Positions 26,751-35,672 of a DNA stretch of 64,000 bases are shown one piece after another (position 1 is the first letter of the stretch; every line of letters starts with the position of its first letter). The translations under genes and the position numbers were made by a program. Below the pieces are notes generated by a model. The model ran no database searches. It was not told where the DNA came from and saw only the letters and a program-made list of their open reading frames with translations. Source of the stretch: Pectobacterium colocasium. GTDB taxonomy: Bacteria > Pseudomonadota > Gammaproteobacteria > Enterobacterales > Enterobacteriaceae. The stretch spans positions 1,736,001 to 1,800,000 of the forward strand of contig NZ_CP084032.1 in the NCBI RefSeq assembly GCF_020181655.1, given 5' to 3'.

Positions 26751-27479
26751 ATGTCTTACTCCATCGGTGAATTTTCCCGGCTTTGTGGGATAAATGCGAC
26801 GACGCTCCGCGCTTGGCAGCGTCGTTACGGCCTGCTCAAACCGATGCGCACAGACGGTGGCCATCGGTTGTACAGCGATGACGACGTCCAACAGGCGTTA
26901 AAAATTCTCGACTGGGTGAAAAAAGGGGTCCCGGTCAGCCAAGTGAAACCGCTGTTGGCTCGCCCAGGCACGCGTCGAACAAATAATTGGCTTGCCCTGC
27001 AGGAAAGCATGTTGCAGCGGTTGAAAGAGGGAAAAATCGAATCACTGCGCCAGATGATTTACGACGCAGGCCGCGAGTATCCGCGTACGGAACTGGTCCG
27101 TGAAGTATTGCGCCCGCTGCGCAGCAAAGTCTCGGCCAATATTCCGGCGATGATGACCCTGCGCGAAATCCTCGATGGCATCATCATCTCCTACACGTCG
27201 TTTTGCCTCGAAGGGGATAAAAGAGCGCCAGGTGATAACTATCTGATTACCGGCTGGCATCTGAGCGATCCGTGCGAAATTTGGCTCGAAGCGCTTATGC
27301 GCACCGGTCAGGGGCTTCGCATTGACGTCCTTCCCGTACCGCCAGCCACTCTGGCGCCGGAGATTTTCCCGGAGCGAAAATGGCTGCTGGTCACCACCGG
27401 TAAACTCACCGCGGCTCGCAAAAAACAGATTGACCTTTGGCAACAGCACGTCACTTCCTTAGACGTCATTCCTCTGTAA
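26751..27479 (+). CDS. MerR-family regulator, MlrA-like
   Basis: 242 residues, nearly the size of E. coli MlrA (243) and alike along the whole length: MerR HTH YSIGEFSRLCGINATTLRAWQRRYGLLKP with the GGHRLYSDDDV wing, then a ~170-residue ligand-domain remnant with LREILDGIIISYTSF and the C-terminal RKWLLVTTG. Related LitR/CarH proteins sense light through B12; the His-rich B12 motif is not visible here, so light sensing is unproven. It directly precedes a lipid/redox operon whose promoter bears an MlrA-like palindrome, so it is the probable regulator. Confidence 0.85.
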   Translation: MSYSIGEFSRLCGINATTLRAWQRRYGLLKPMRTDGGHRLYSDDDVQQALKILDWVKKGVPVSQVKPLLARPGTRRTNNWLALQESMLQRLKEGKIESLRQMIYDAGREYPRTELVREVLRPLRSKVSANIPAMMTLREILDGIIISYTSFCLEGDKRAPGDNYLITGWHLSDPCEIWLEALMRTGQGLRIDVLPVPPATLAPEIFPERKWLLVTTGKLTAARKKQIDLWQQHVTSLDVIPL

Positions 27480-27627
27480 TTCCGCTTTTCCATCTCCCAA
27501 TCCTTCACGTCGTTGCCACCTGAAAAGGTGGCGGACGGGTGACGTCTTCTAATAATAGAAAATTTCACCTGTAAAATAGATATAAATAACCAATTGAAAT
27601 TATTGTTAAATAAAAAATAACACCGGT

Positions 27628-27663
27628 AAAACTTGGACAAATAAAAATAATTGTGTAGATTTT
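27628..27663. promoter_or_regulatory. MlrA-type operator and promoter of the lipid/redox operon
   Basis: AAAACTTGGACA-N12-TGTGTAGATTTT resembles the E. coli MlrA site AAAATTGTACA-N12-TGTACAATTTT, with the same 12-base spacer. The arms overlap a possible promoter, TTGGAC (27633) and TAGATT (27656), 17 bases apart. It lies 45 bases before the first gene. Confidence 0.6.
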
Positions 27664-27707
27664 AATTATGCGATTACGCCACGTTGTTCCAAGCCCAGGT
27701 GAGACTC

Positions 27708-28142
27708 ATGAACACATTGTCATCCGTCATCAACCGATTTGTGGATTACTACACCGAGCTGGATACCCAGCAGCCATCGGCGCTGGCCGAGATTTATCAT
27801 CCGGATGCTTCGCTTATCGACCCGTTTGGTGAACATGAGGGGCTGGTTGCGATCCAGCGTTACTTCACCCATCTGCTGGCTAACGTTGAGCAGTGCCGCT
27901 TTTCCATTGACCCTTCCCTCAGCAGCGGCCATCGTTTTGCCGTAACCTGGATCATGCACTGGGCCCACCCGCGAGTTGCCGGGGGAGACGCACTTACCCT
28001 GGAAGGATGCTCAATCGTGGATATTCAGGACGATCTGATTATTCGTCAGCGCGATTATTACGACGCCGGAGAGATGATCTACGAACACCTGCCGTTACTG
28101 GGCTGGGCGGTGCGCGGTGTGAAAAGGAGGGTGCGTTCATGA
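27708..28142 (+). CDS. SnoaL/NTF2-like protein
   Basis: 144 residues of the NTF2/SnoaL cone fold: an N-terminal helix (INRFVDYYTELDTQQPSAL), then IYHPDASLIDPFGEHEGLVAI, typical of this superfamily, and a C-terminal IIRQRDYYDAGEMIYEH. Such proteins are small hydrolases, isomerases or binding partners; the role here is unknown. ATG 27708 with AGGTGAG upstream is preferred over TTG 27684. First gene of the operon; its stop overlaps the next start as ATGA. Confidence 0.82.
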   Translation: MNTLSSVINRFVDYYTELDTQQPSALAEIYHPDASLIDPFGEHEGLVAIQRYFTHLLANVEQCRFSIDPSLSSGHRFAVTWIMHWAHPRVAGGDALTLEGCSIVDIQDDLIIRQRDYYDAGEMIYEHLPLLGWAVRGVKRRVRS

Positions 28143-28858
28143 AAACGGTCCTCATCACGGGTGCAAGCTCTGGCATAGGCGAGGGGCTCACAAAATCCTG
28201 GGCCGATGACGGCTACCGCGTCATCGCTTGCGGGCGAGATCCAGACCGGCTGGAGGCGTTACAACAATACAGCCCAAACATCACGGTTAGGTCGTTCGAT
28301 ATGACCGATCCTGCGGCCTGCCGTCAGGCGCTGTCCAACTGCGCTGCCGATTTGGTCATTCTCTGTGCGGGAACCTGTGAATATCTGGATCATGGCGTTG
28401 TGGATGCCGCGCTGGTGGAACGGGTGATGACCACCAATGTTCTGGGGCCGGTAAACTGTCTGGCCGCGCTACAGGGGCAGCTGGTTTCGGGAAACCGCGT
28501 GGTGCTGGTCAGCTCCATGGCGCACTGGCTGCACTTCCCACGGGCAGAGGCTTATGGTGCATCGAAAGCGGCGCTGACTTGGTTTGCCAATAGCCTGCGT
28601 CTGGATTGGGAGCCAAAAGGGATTGCCGTCACGGTCGTCTCACCGGGCTTTGTTGACACGCCACTGACCCGCAAAAATGATTTTGCCATGCCCGGTCAGG
28701 TGAGCGTGGACAGCGCCGTGGAGGCTATCCGTCGTGGTCTGGCTAAAGGAAAAGATCACATCGCGTTCCCGACAGGCTTCAGCCTGATTTTGCGCCTGCT
28801 GGCAGGGCTGCCGAATTTTCTTCAACGCGCGTTGCTGCGCAGGATGGTGCGTTCATGA
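28139..28858 (+). CDS. Short-chain dehydrogenase/reductase
   Basis: 239 residues with the cofactor motif TGASSGIG (residues 7-14), the NAG-equivalent LCAGTCE, catalytic Ser in VLVSSMAH and Tyr139/Lys143 in YGASK: a complete classical SDR site. ATG 28139 is set by AGGAGG just upstream and by the ATGA overlap with the preceding gene; an earlier GTG frame start at 28007 only adds sequence antisense to the family. A substrate in lipid or isoprenoid modification is inferred from the operon. Confidence 0.88.
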   Translation: MKTVLITGASSGIGEGLTKSWADDGYRVIACGRDPDRLEALQQYSPNITVRSFDMTDPAACRQALSNCAADLVILCAGTCEYLDHGVVDAALVERVMTTNVLGPVNCLAALQGQLVSGNRVVLVSSMAHWLHFPRAEAYGASKAALTWFANSLRLDWEPKGIAVTVVSPGFVDTPLTRKNDFAMPGQVSVDSAVEAIRRGLAKGKDHIAFPTGFSLILRLLAGLPNFLQRALLRRMVRS

Positions 28859-30117
28859 ACATTGCTATTATCGGCAGCGGTATCGCCGGGTTGACTTGTG
28901 CCTGGCGACTGGCCGGACACCACCAGATTACGCTTTTCGAGGCTGAACCCACGTTAGGTGGGCATACCGCTACGGTTGATGTCACCACTCCGCAGGGGAC
29001 GTATGCCATCGATACCGGGTTTATCGTCTATAACGACCGCACCTATCCGCGTTTTATGGGCCTGCTCAGCGAGTTGGGCATCCGTGGGCAAAAAACGCAA
29101 ATGAGCTTCTCCGTGCATAACCCAGAGAACGGTCTGGAGTATAACGGCCATACTGTCGCTTCGCTGTTTGCCCAGCGCCGTAATCTTGTCAATCCGACAT
29201 TCTGGGGGCTGCTGAAATCGATCGTACGTTTTAATCGATTGGCAAAAGAAGCGTTGGCGGGGGAGGTGGACGAGAGCGCAACGCTACAGACTTTCCTCGA
29301 TCAGCACCATTTCAGCGGTTTTTTCGCCCGTCATTACATTTTGCCGATGGGGGCCGCTATCTGGTCGTCGTCGCTTCAGGAGATGCGCCGCTTCCCGCTG
29401 CCGCTATTTTTGCGTTTCTTTGAGCACCACGGTCTGCTGGATATCGCTCATCGTCCGCAGTGGTACGTGGTGCCCGGTGGTTCGCGGGAGTACATTCGCG
29501 CTATGCTGGCACAGCTGGGCGATCGCCTGACCCTTCATCTCAACGCGCCGGTGCAGAAGGTGATGCGCCACGACGGAAGCGTTCAGATCCAGCTTGAGGA
29601 ATCGAGCTATACGTTCGATCAGGTGATTTTCGCCTGCCACTCCGCGCAGGCATTGGCGATGCTTGACGAGCCGACGTCTGCCGAGCGTGAGGTGCTGGGG
29701 GATATCGGCTGGCAGCGTAACGAGGTGGTGTTACACAGCGACCCGCGCTGGCTGCCGGTGCGCCAGCGCGCCTGGGCCAGTTGGAACTATCGCCTGAGTG
29801 AGCGTGAACAGGATAGCGCCTGTGTCACCTATAACATGAATATCTTACAAGGGTTGCCAGAGGGCAGCCCCCTGTTCTGCGTTACTCTGAACCCGGAAAC
29901 ACCGATTGACGAGCGCTATGTCTGGAAGCGCTTTGTCTATGAACACCCGCTGTTTAACCCCAAAAGCTGGCGTGCACAGGCGCGGCGCGGTGAGATTAAC
30001 GGCTGTCAGCGGAGCTGGTATTGCGGGGCTTACTGGTACAACGGTTTTCATGAAGATGGCGTACGTAGTGCACTCGATGTGGTGAAGGGGATCGCCGCCG
30101 CAGGAGAGGGGAACTGA
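28855..30117 (+). CDS. FAD-dependent amine oxidase-like oxidoreductase
   Basis: 420 residues. The FAD-binding beta-alpha-beta motif is [17 protein letters not shown] at residues 3-19, with [10 protein letters not shown] (second FAD contact) and [10 protein letters not shown] next. This branch of the amine oxidase/phytoene desaturase family is regularly followed by DUF1365 and a cyclopropane-synthase homologue, as here. Such enzymes are linked to fatty-acid desaturation or modification and singlet-oxygen responses. Coupled by ATGA to the SDR. Confidence 0.88.
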   Translation: MNIAIIGSGIAGLTCAWRLAGHHQITLFEAEPTLGGHTATVDVTTPQGTYAIDTGFIVYNDRTYPRFMGLLSELGIRGQKTQMSFSVHNPENGLEYNGHTVASLFAQRRNLVNPTFWGLLKSIVRFNRLAKEALAGEVDESATLQTFLDQHHFSGFFARHYILPMGAAIWSSSLQEMRRFPLPLFLRFFEHHGLLDIAHRPQWYVVPGGSREYIRAMLAQLGDRLTLHLNAPVQKVMRHDGSVQIQLEESSYTFDQVIFACHSAQALAMLDEPTSAEREVLGDIGWQRNEVVLHSDPRWLPVRQRAWASWNYRLSEREQDSACVTYNMNILQGLPEGSPLFCVTLNPETPIDERYVWKRFVYEHPLFNPKSWRAQARRGEINGCQRSWYCGAYWYNGFHEDGVRSALDVVKGIAAAGEGN

Positions 30118-30118
30118 A

Positions 30119-30841
30119 ATGAACAGTTGCCTGTATCAGGGAGTTTTACGCCATCGGCGGCTCCAGCCGAAAGTGCACCATTTTCGCTACAGTATGTTTA
30201 TGGCTTGGCTCGATCTTGATGAACTCGACGTGCTGCCATCGGCAGGCATCCGCCGTAACCGATTTGCTGCTGCCGCTTTCCACGATGCGGACTACCCGCT
30301 CGGCACGCCGCTCAAAGATAACGTCCTTGACCGGCTTGAAAGCCTGACCGGCGAGCGACCTTATGGCCGGGTTATGCTTCTGACCCAGTTGCGCTATTTC
30401 GGGTTCCACTTTAATCCGGTCAATTTTTACTACTGCTATGACCATATGGGCATCCTGCGCTGGATACTGGCCGAGGTGCGCAATACCCCGTGGGACGAGC
30501 GTCACTACTACGCGGTCGATGGCCAGACGACCCGCCCGCTGGAAAAGGCGTTCCACGTCTCCCCCTTTAACCCGATGGACATGGTTTACCACTGGCGTTT
30601 CAACAGCCCCGGTAAAACGCTGCATATGCATATCGAAAATCACCAGGAATCCAAAGTATTCGATGCCACGTTGGTGCTGCGCCGTGAACCACTGACGCGC
30701 GCAAACCTGACGTCACTTCTGCTGCGTATACCGTTGATGACGCTGAAAACTGTGTTCGCTATTTATTGGCAGGCGCTGCGGCTATGGCTTAAGCGTGTGC
30801 CGCTGTACAACCATCCCGTCAGCAGGAGTGAACGCTCATGA
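30119..30841 (+). CDS. DUF1365 protein
   Basis: 240 residues with the DUF1365 marks: [20 protein letters not shown] at the start, [20 protein letters not shown] in the middle, and [17 protein letters not shown]. No function is established; the family travels with the FAD oxidoreductase and the methyltransferase on either side, implying a shared reaction on membrane lipid. It begins one base after the preceding stop and ends in an ATGA overlap with the next gene. Confidence 0.9.
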   Translation: MNSCLYQGVLRHRRLQPKVHHFRYSMFMAWLDLDELDVLPSAGIRRNRFAAAAFHDADYPLGTPLKDNVLDRLESLTGERPYGRVMLLTQLRYFGFHFNPVNFYYCYDHMGILRWILAEVRNTPWDERHYYAVDGQTTRPLEKAFHVSPFNPMDMVYHWRFNSPGKTLHMHIENHQESKVFDATLVLRREPLTRANLTSLLLRIPLMTLKTVFAIYWQALRLWLKRVPLYNHPVSRSERS

Positions 30842-32058
30842 CCGATCCCGTCTTTGCGCTTGAACCCGACATCCCGCGCAATGCTCGTATCGCGCGCTGG
30901 CTGCTCTTTCGTTTGCTAAGTGGTATCCGCGAGGGCGCGATCACGGTACGTGAAGGGGCGCAGGCTTTCCATTTTGGCGATGCTGCCGCCACACTGCGCG
31001 CCGACGTGCAGATCCTTGCTCCAAGCGTGTACTGGCGTTTGCTGACTGGCGGCAGCCTCGGCGCTGCTGAAGCCTGGATAGACGGCGAGTGGGAGACCAA
31101 TCAGCTCACCCCGCTGTTGCAGATTCTTGCGCTCAACAGCAAGGTGCTAGAGCAGATGGAAAGCGGTTTTCGTCTGCTGGGCAGGCCCGTTGAGCGACTT
31201 CGCCACTGGACGCGGCGCAACCATCGGCAGCAGGCGCGGGAAAACATCGCTGCCCATTACGATCTGGGCAATGAGTTCTACGCACATTTTCTCGATGAGG
31301 AAATGCTCTACTCCAGTGCGCTGTTCACCGCCGACGAGCAGGATCTTACCCTGGCTCAGCGGGCAAAGATGACCCGCCTGTGTGAACAACTGACGCTGAC
31401 GGCCAGCGATCACCTGTTGGAAATCGGCACCGGTTGGGGGGCGATGGCGGAGTTCGCCGCTCGTCATTACGGCTGCCGCGTCACCACTACCACGCTGTCG
31501 CAGGAGCAATATGACTGGGCGAAAGCGCGGATTGCCCGCGCGGGGTTACAGGATCGGGTGCAGGTCCTGCTGTGTGACTACCGCGATCTGACCGGCGAGT
31601 TCGATAAGCTGGTATCGGTCGAGATGATAGAAGCGGTAGGACAACGCTACCTGCCAGACTTCTTCCGCACCTGTCAGGCACGTTTGCGCCCGGGAGGAAA
31701 AATGGTGATTCAGGCCATCACCATTCAGGATCAGCGCTACCACGACTACAGCAAAAGCGTCGATTTTATCCAGCGCTACATCTTCCCCGGCGGTTTTTTA
31801 CCAAGCATTACGGTGATGAGTGAGTTGATGACGCGACACACCGATTTTGTCGTCCGCAATCTGTTCGACATGGGGCCTGACTACGCCCGCACGCTGGCAC
31901 AGTGGCGGCAGCGGTTTGTACACGCCTGGCAGGATATTGAAAAGCTCGGTTTTGATGACCGGTTTCGTCGTATGTGGCTCTACTACTTTGGCTACTGCGA
32001 AGCCGGATTTAATGCACGTACTATCAGTGCGGTGCAACTGACTGCGGAGCGCGTATGA
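30838..32058 (+). CDS. Cyclopropane-fatty-acid synthase-family methyltransferase
   Basis: 406 residues. An N-terminal ~120-residue domain is followed by a SAM methyltransferase domain with motif [21 protein letters not shown] (~197), [11 protein letters not shown], and the C-terminal [10 protein letters not shown] common to the family. True Cfa methylenates phospholipid acyl double bonds; homologues in this gene context (Rhodobacter Ufa proteins) make methylated or furan fatty acids instead. That the product here is a branched or furan lipid is an inference from context. Confidence 0.87.
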   Translation: MTDPVFALEPDIPRNARIARWLLFRLLSGIREGAITVREGAQAFHFGDAAATLRADVQILAPSVYWRLLTGGSLGAAEAWIDGEWETNQLTPLLQILALNSKVLEQMESGFRLLGRPVERLRHWTRRNHRQQARENIAAHYDLGNEFYAHFLDEEMLYSSALFTADEQDLTLAQRAKMTRLCEQLTLTASDHLLEIGTGWGAMAEFAARHYGCRVTTTTLSQEQYDWAKARIARAGLQDRVQVLLCDYRDLTGEFDKLVSVEMIEAVGQRYLPDFFRTCQARLRPGGKMVIQAITIQDQRYHDYSKSVDFIQRYIFPGGFLPSITVMSELMTRHTDFVVRNLFDMGPDYARTLAQWRQRFVHAWQDIEKLGFDDRFRRMWLYYFGYCEAGFNARTISAVQLTAERV

Positions 32059-32540
32059 AGCGCTATGTGCAGGTCTTTCTGATGGCAATAGCGTTCGATC
32101 TTTACTGGACGCTGGTGGTGTTGTTTCGTGAACGAGGCCTGTTTTTGTGGCTTGCTCTCGCGATACTGGCCTGCCTGATGTTGTCGCCTGCACACCGTCT
32201 TTACGCCCTCCTGCTCGCCGCGGCGGGGAGCAGTCTTGATGCGTTCTGGGTGTGGACGGGGTTGATCGACTTTGACGGCGACGTGCTGCTGCCGCTGTGG
32301 ATGGTGGCGCTGTGGTTGATGTTCGCTACCGTCTGGACTGAACTGACCCGCACGACCACGCTGCCGGTGTGGCTACTGACGCTGATGGCGACTTTTGGCG
32401 GGCCAGTGGCGTACATCATCGGCGAACGTCTGGGTGCGATGACCTTCCTGAAGCCTGACATGATCGTCGCCAGTTGGATGGCGTCGGGCTGGCTGATTCT
32501 GATGCTGTTTTTCCACATGTTGATGGGGAAGCGACAATGA
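32055..32540 (+). CDS. DUF2878 membrane protein
   Basis: 161 residues, almost all hydrophobic, with about five membrane helices (for example VFLMAIAFDLYWTLVVLF, LALAILACLMLS, WLILMLFFHMLMG). DUF2878 occurs mainly in this operon type. Inner-membrane location is certain from composition, function unknown. ATGA overlaps at both ends. Confidence 0.85.
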   Translation: MKRYVQVFLMAIAFDLYWTLVVLFRERGLFLWLALAILACLMLSPAHRLYALLLAAAGSSLDAFWVWTGLIDFDGDVLLPLWMVALWLMFATVWTELTRTTTLPVWLLTLMATFGGPVAYIIGERLGAMTFLKPDMIVASWMASGWLILMLFFHMLMGKRQ

Positions 32541-33064
32541 GAACCGCGTTATTGATGTTGCTGTGGCTGACGGCCATCACGCCAGTCGCCCATTCCGCCG
32601 ACTGGTTAAGCTGGCGCAAAGTGGGTGATGCAACCCTAACCTGGGGGCCGTTCACCGTCTATACTTCCCAACTACTCACGCCGGACGGCCGGTATAACGG
32701 TCCGGAGCAGGATCAGGCGTTAATTATTACCTACAAACGCAATATCGACCGCGACGAGCTGGTCGAGGCCACTCGCGATCAGTGGCAGGCGCAGGGCGTT
32801 CTGGCACGCGAACTGCAGAGCGAATCCTGGCTGCGTATGCTGCATTCCCTCTGGCCCGACGTCACACCGGGGGCGCAGCTGGCCTTTGTGTTTAACGGTA
32901 AGCAAGGGCAATTCTGGTACCGCGCCTCGGCGTCACAAAAAAGTTTTGCCCCGCTCGGTCCGAGCCAGCCTGCAACCTTTAGTACATGTTTTCTGGCCAT
33001 CTGGCTCGATCCTCGCACGCAATATCCCGAACTGCGTCAGCAGTTGATCGGAGGTAAAAAATGA
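32537..33064 (+). CDS. Chalcone isomerase-like exported protein
   Basis: 175 residues. A clear signal peptide (TALLMLLWLTAITPVAHS then ADW) is followed by a beta-rich domain with DATLTWGPFTVYTSQLLTP and GPSQPATFSTCFLAIWLDP, as in bacterial chalcone-isomerase-like proteins, which bind fatty acids rather than flavonoids. Periplasmic. ATG 32537 overlaps the preceding stop as ATGA; an in-frame GTG at 32474 would spoil the signal peptide. Confidence 0.82.
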   Translation: MRTALLMLLWLTAITPVAHSADWLSWRKVGDATLTWGPFTVYTSQLLTPDGRYNGPEQDQALIITYKRNIDRDELVEATRDQWQAQGVLARELQSESWLRMLHSLWPDVTPGAQLAFVFNGKQGQFWYRASASQKSFAPLGPSQPATFSTCFLAIWLDPRTQYPELRQQLIGGKK

Positions 33065-33588
33065 AACGTATTCTGACACTGTGCCTGATGCTGGTAATGC
33101 TGACAGGCTGCAGCACAGAGGTTACTGACTACCGACAACAACAGCCGTCGCTAGATATCTTCCAGTATTTTCAGGGGAAAACCGAAGCGTGGGGCATGGT
33201 GCAGGATCGCAGCGGTAAACAGCTGCGTCGCTTCCACGTCGACATCACCGGTAACGTCATCGGCGACACGCTGACGCTTAACGAGCATTTCGTCTATGAC
33301 GATGGTGAGCAACAGCAGCGCGTGTGGCATATCCGGCGCATCGCTGCCGATCGCTACGAGGGCACCGCGGGCGATATTGAAGGTGTGGCGACAGGTCAGG
33401 CTGCGGGCAATGCTTTTAACTGGCGTTACAGTATGAACGTTAAAGCTGACGGCCGTACCTGGCTGTTACACTTTGACGACTGGATGTACCTACAGGACGG
33501 CACGCATCTTTTTAATAAAACAGAGATGAAGAAATTCGGGATCACCGTCGGGACGGTCACGCTTTTCTTCACCCGAAATACGCAGTAA
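33061..33588 (+). CDS. DUF3833 lipoprotein
   Basis: 175 residues with a lipoprotein signal ending MLTGCS (Cys at 17), so the mature protein is anchored in a membrane facing the periplasm. The body is beta-rich (FHVDITGNVIGDTLTLNEHF), as in DUF3833, whose members go with DUF1365 and Cfa-like genes. It may carry or bind the modified lipid; not shown. ATGA overlap with the previous gene. Confidence 0.87.
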   Translation: MKRILTLCLMLVMLTGCSTEVTDYRQQQPSLDIFQYFQGKTEAWGMVQDRSGKQLRRFHVDITGNVIGDTLTLNEHFVYDDGEQQQRVWHIRRIAADRYEGTAGDIEGVATGQAAGNAFNWRYSMNVKADGRTWLLHFDDWMYLQDGTHLFNKTEMKKFGITVGTVTLFFTRNTQ

Positions 33589-33601
33589 AGAGGGGAGTGC
33601 C

Positions 33602-34561
33602 ATGACCATTCAACCCGTCATTGGGATCAGCGGATGTTTAACCGGCTCGGCCGTACGGTTTGACGGCGGGCATAAACGCATGAACTTTGTCATGGATGAA
33701 CTGGCGCAGTGGGTGACCTTCAAACCCGTCTGCCCGGAGATGTCCATCGGCCTGCCCGTGCCCCGTCCGGCTCTGCGTCTGGTACAGACGGCGGAAGGCG
33801 ACATTCGCATGCGCTTCAGTCATGCCCCACACGACGATGTAACGGAGAAAATGGCCGACTTCGCCGAGACTTACCTCTCACGTTTGGATCAACTGTCGGG
33901 CTTTATCGTTTGTGCCAAATCGCCGAGCTGCGGTATGGAGCGCGTGCGGCTGTATGACGAAAAAGGCAATCGCGGGCGTAAAGAGGGGGTTGGTCTTTTT
34001 ACCGCTTCATTACTGGAGAAATACCCGTGGTTACCGGTTGAAGAAGATGGTCGCCTGCACGATCCGGTGCTGCGGGAGAACTTTGTCGAGCGTGTTTTCG
34101 CCCTACATGAGCTGAACGCTCTGCGTGCCAACGGCCTCACGCGCCGCGCGCTGCTGGACTTCCACAGCCGCTATAAACTTCAACTGCTGGCACACCACCA
34201 GGCGGGCTACCGTGAGATCGGGCCGTTTGTCGCGTCGCTGCATGAATGGGAAAACCTGGATGATTTCTTTGTGGCCTATCGCGAAAAACTGATGACAATC
34301 CTGAAGAAACCCGCTTCGCGGAAAAATCACACCAACGTACTAATGCATATTCAGGGTTATTTCCGTAATCAGTTGACCCTCCGCCAGCGTGGTGAACTGC
34401 GCGAGGTGATCCTGCACTATCGCGATGGACTGTTGCCCATCCTCGCCCCACTTACGCTGCTGAAGCACTATCTGGCCGAATACCCCGACCGCTATCTGCT
34501 AACTCAAAATTACTTTGACCCCTATCCGCAGAGTTTGGGTCTTCGCCTCCCGGTTCACTGA
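33602..34561 (+). CDS. DUF523-DUF1722 protein (YbgA-like)
   Basis: 319 residues. DUF523 (about 1-155) has the conserved cysteines of SGCLTG, KPVCPE and CAKSPSCG, a possible metal or cluster site. DUF1722 (about 170-300) corresponds to E. coli YbgA. In E. coli ybgA lies beside the photolyase gene phrB, and related MerR-led operons often contain phrB. Here the next thing is a broken IS element and no photolyase. Recent work links DUF523 proteins to tRNA thiouracil turnover, but I cannot tell whether this applies. Confidence 0.85.
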   Translation: MTIQPVIGISGCLTGSAVRFDGGHKRMNFVMDELAQWVTFKPVCPEMSIGLPVPRPALRLVQTAEGDIRMRFSHAPHDDVTEKMADFAETYLSRLDQLSGFIVCAKSPSCGMERVRLYDEKGNRGRKEGVGLFTASLLEKYPWLPVEEDGRLHDPVLRENFVERVFALHELNALRANGLTRRALLDFHSRYKLQLLAHHQAGYREIGPFVASLHEWENLDDFFVAYREKLMTILKKPASRKNHTNVLMHIQGYFRNQLTLRQRGELREVILHYRDGLLPILAPLTLLKHYLAEYPDRYLLTQNYFDPYPQSLGLRLPVH

Positions 34562-34653
34562 GGGAGAAAGAGGGAAAGGGCATGATAAATGGGGCAAAGG
34601 TTACTTAGAGCCTATCCCAATTATAAGTAACTGAGAATTTTTGAGGACGTAGC

Positions 34654-35040
34654 ATGACTGGCAGCACGTGGCGGATTAGTGATGAACTCTGGGAAAAAAT
34701 AGCGCCGCTTATTCCTGAACATAAAACTAACCATCCACTGGGAATGCACCGAAAGCGTGTTGATGACCGGGCTGCTATGGACGCCATTTTCTTTGTGCTA
34801 CGCACCGGATGCCAGTGGAACGCACTGAATTAAACGGGGATCTGTTCGTCGAGTTCCGCACACCGCCGCTTTCAGGAATGGCGCGCAGCGGGGGTTTTTG
34901 AGCGTTTCTGGCAGAACGGATTGATGGTCAGTGAACAACTGAAAGTCATTGACTGGTCATGGTTGTCGATGGACGGCTGTATGACAAAATCCCCGCTGGC
35001 AGGCTCAAAAAAACAGGCCGCAATCCCACGGACCTGGGGA
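34654..35040 (+). pseudogene. IS5-family transposase, first reading frame, interrupted
   Basis: ATG 34654 opens a 59-codon frame (TGSTWRISDELWEKIAPLIP to RTGCQWNALN) that ends at TAA 34831-34833, where relatives continue NATGICSSSSAHRRFQEW. The same frame resumes at once and runs to the A7 run at 35007-35013, where intact relatives shift by -1 into the second frame. The frameshift may be natural; the TAA is a real lesion, so the element cannot make its own transposase. Confidence 0.82.
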
Positions 35041-35462
35041 AACAGGGGGTAAAGTGTAGTCTGATGACCGATGGGAACGGGCTACCGCTCTCTCTGGTTG
35101 TCGCAGGGGCGAATACCCACGATATCAGGTTAGTCACAGATACCCTTGATGCCCTCCAGACGGGCAGGCTCGGCAGAAGGCTCAATATCTGTCTGGATAA
35201 GGGGTATGACGCGGAATGGCTGGAAAGCGAACTGAAAAATCGGCGTTATGAACCGCATATCGAGTCGCGTAAGGAAGAATCCGATGCCAGCAAAGAGAAT
35301 ATGAATGACAAAGCCCGTCGGTGGGTTGTGGAGAGAACGCACAGCTGGATGAATCGCTTCCGTCGGCTTCAGACTCGTTGGGAGAAAAAAGTCGAAAACG
35401 ATGAGGCGATGCTGCATTTTTCCTGCGGCATTATTGTCTGGAATAAAATCCTATTGGGATAG
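34959..35462 (+). CDS. IS5-family transposase, second reading frame
   Basis: 167 codons ending at the right inverted repeat. It carries the DDE segments from SLVVAGANTHDIRLV and ICLDKGYDAEWL to ERTHSWMNRFRRLQTRW, the C-terminal catalytic Glu region. Normally it is joined to the first frame by -1 slippage at A7 (35007-35013) in GGCTCAAAAAAACAGG. Alone it would lack the DNA-binding part. Confidence 0.75.
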   Translation: MVVDGRLYDKIPAGRLKKTGRNPTDLGKQGVKCSLMTDGNGLPLSLVVAGANTHDIRLVTDTLDALQTGRLGRRLNICLDKGYDAEWLESELKNRRYEPHIESRKEESDASKENMNDKARRWVVERTHSWMNRFRRLQTRWEKKVENDEAMLHFSCGIIVWNKILLG

Positions 35463-35619
35463 GCTCTAAGTGACATGACGGTTCCCTCCGATTGTTGGTA
35501 AAAACGAAATCGAACCAGCTTTACCAGTATTTTTACCAGCAAAAGTGTATGGCTTCGAGTGTTTTTTAGTGAACGAGGGCGAACCTGAAGAAGGGGATAA
35601 CCAATTGATAAAAAGCAAA

Positions 35620-35647
35620 AAAGCAGACGTTAGTGAACGCCTGCTTT
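35620..35647 (-). terminator. Terminator of tRNA-Asn (minus strand)
   Basis: On the minus strand AAAGCAG-G-CGTT TCAC-type loop AACG-T-CTGCTTTTTT forms an 11-pair stem with one internal mismatch and is followed by T runs. It stands 9 bases beyond the tRNA-Asn 3' end at 35656, exactly where the tRNA's own terminator belongs. Confidence 0.75.
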
Positions 35648-35655
35648 CTCTAAAT

Positions 35656-35672
35656 TTGGCTCCTCTGACTGG
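35656..35672 (-). other. Attachment site: 17-bp 3' end of tRNA-Asn
   Basis: The minus strand reads CCAGTCAGAGGAGCCAA, the 3' end of enterobacterial tRNA-Asn and the 17-bp direct repeat known from the Yersinia HPI and ICEKp elements. No tRNA body precedes it (to the right is foreign sequence), so this is the tRNA-distal att of an island that extends rightward out of the window. Short repeats ACCACCA near 35737 and 35747 may be integrase arm sites. Confidence 0.88.

Larger units (their letters stand above)
34608..35464 (+). mobile_element. IS5-family element with damaged transposase
   Basis: About 857 bp. The ends GAGCCTATCCCAAT are perfect inverted repeats (left 34608-34621; right 35451-35464), and the match extends outward to ACTTAGAGCC on both sides. 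The flanks TTA and TAA are mirror images, so no certain target duplication. Transposase type and size fit the IS427-like group of IS5. Confidence 0.88.
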
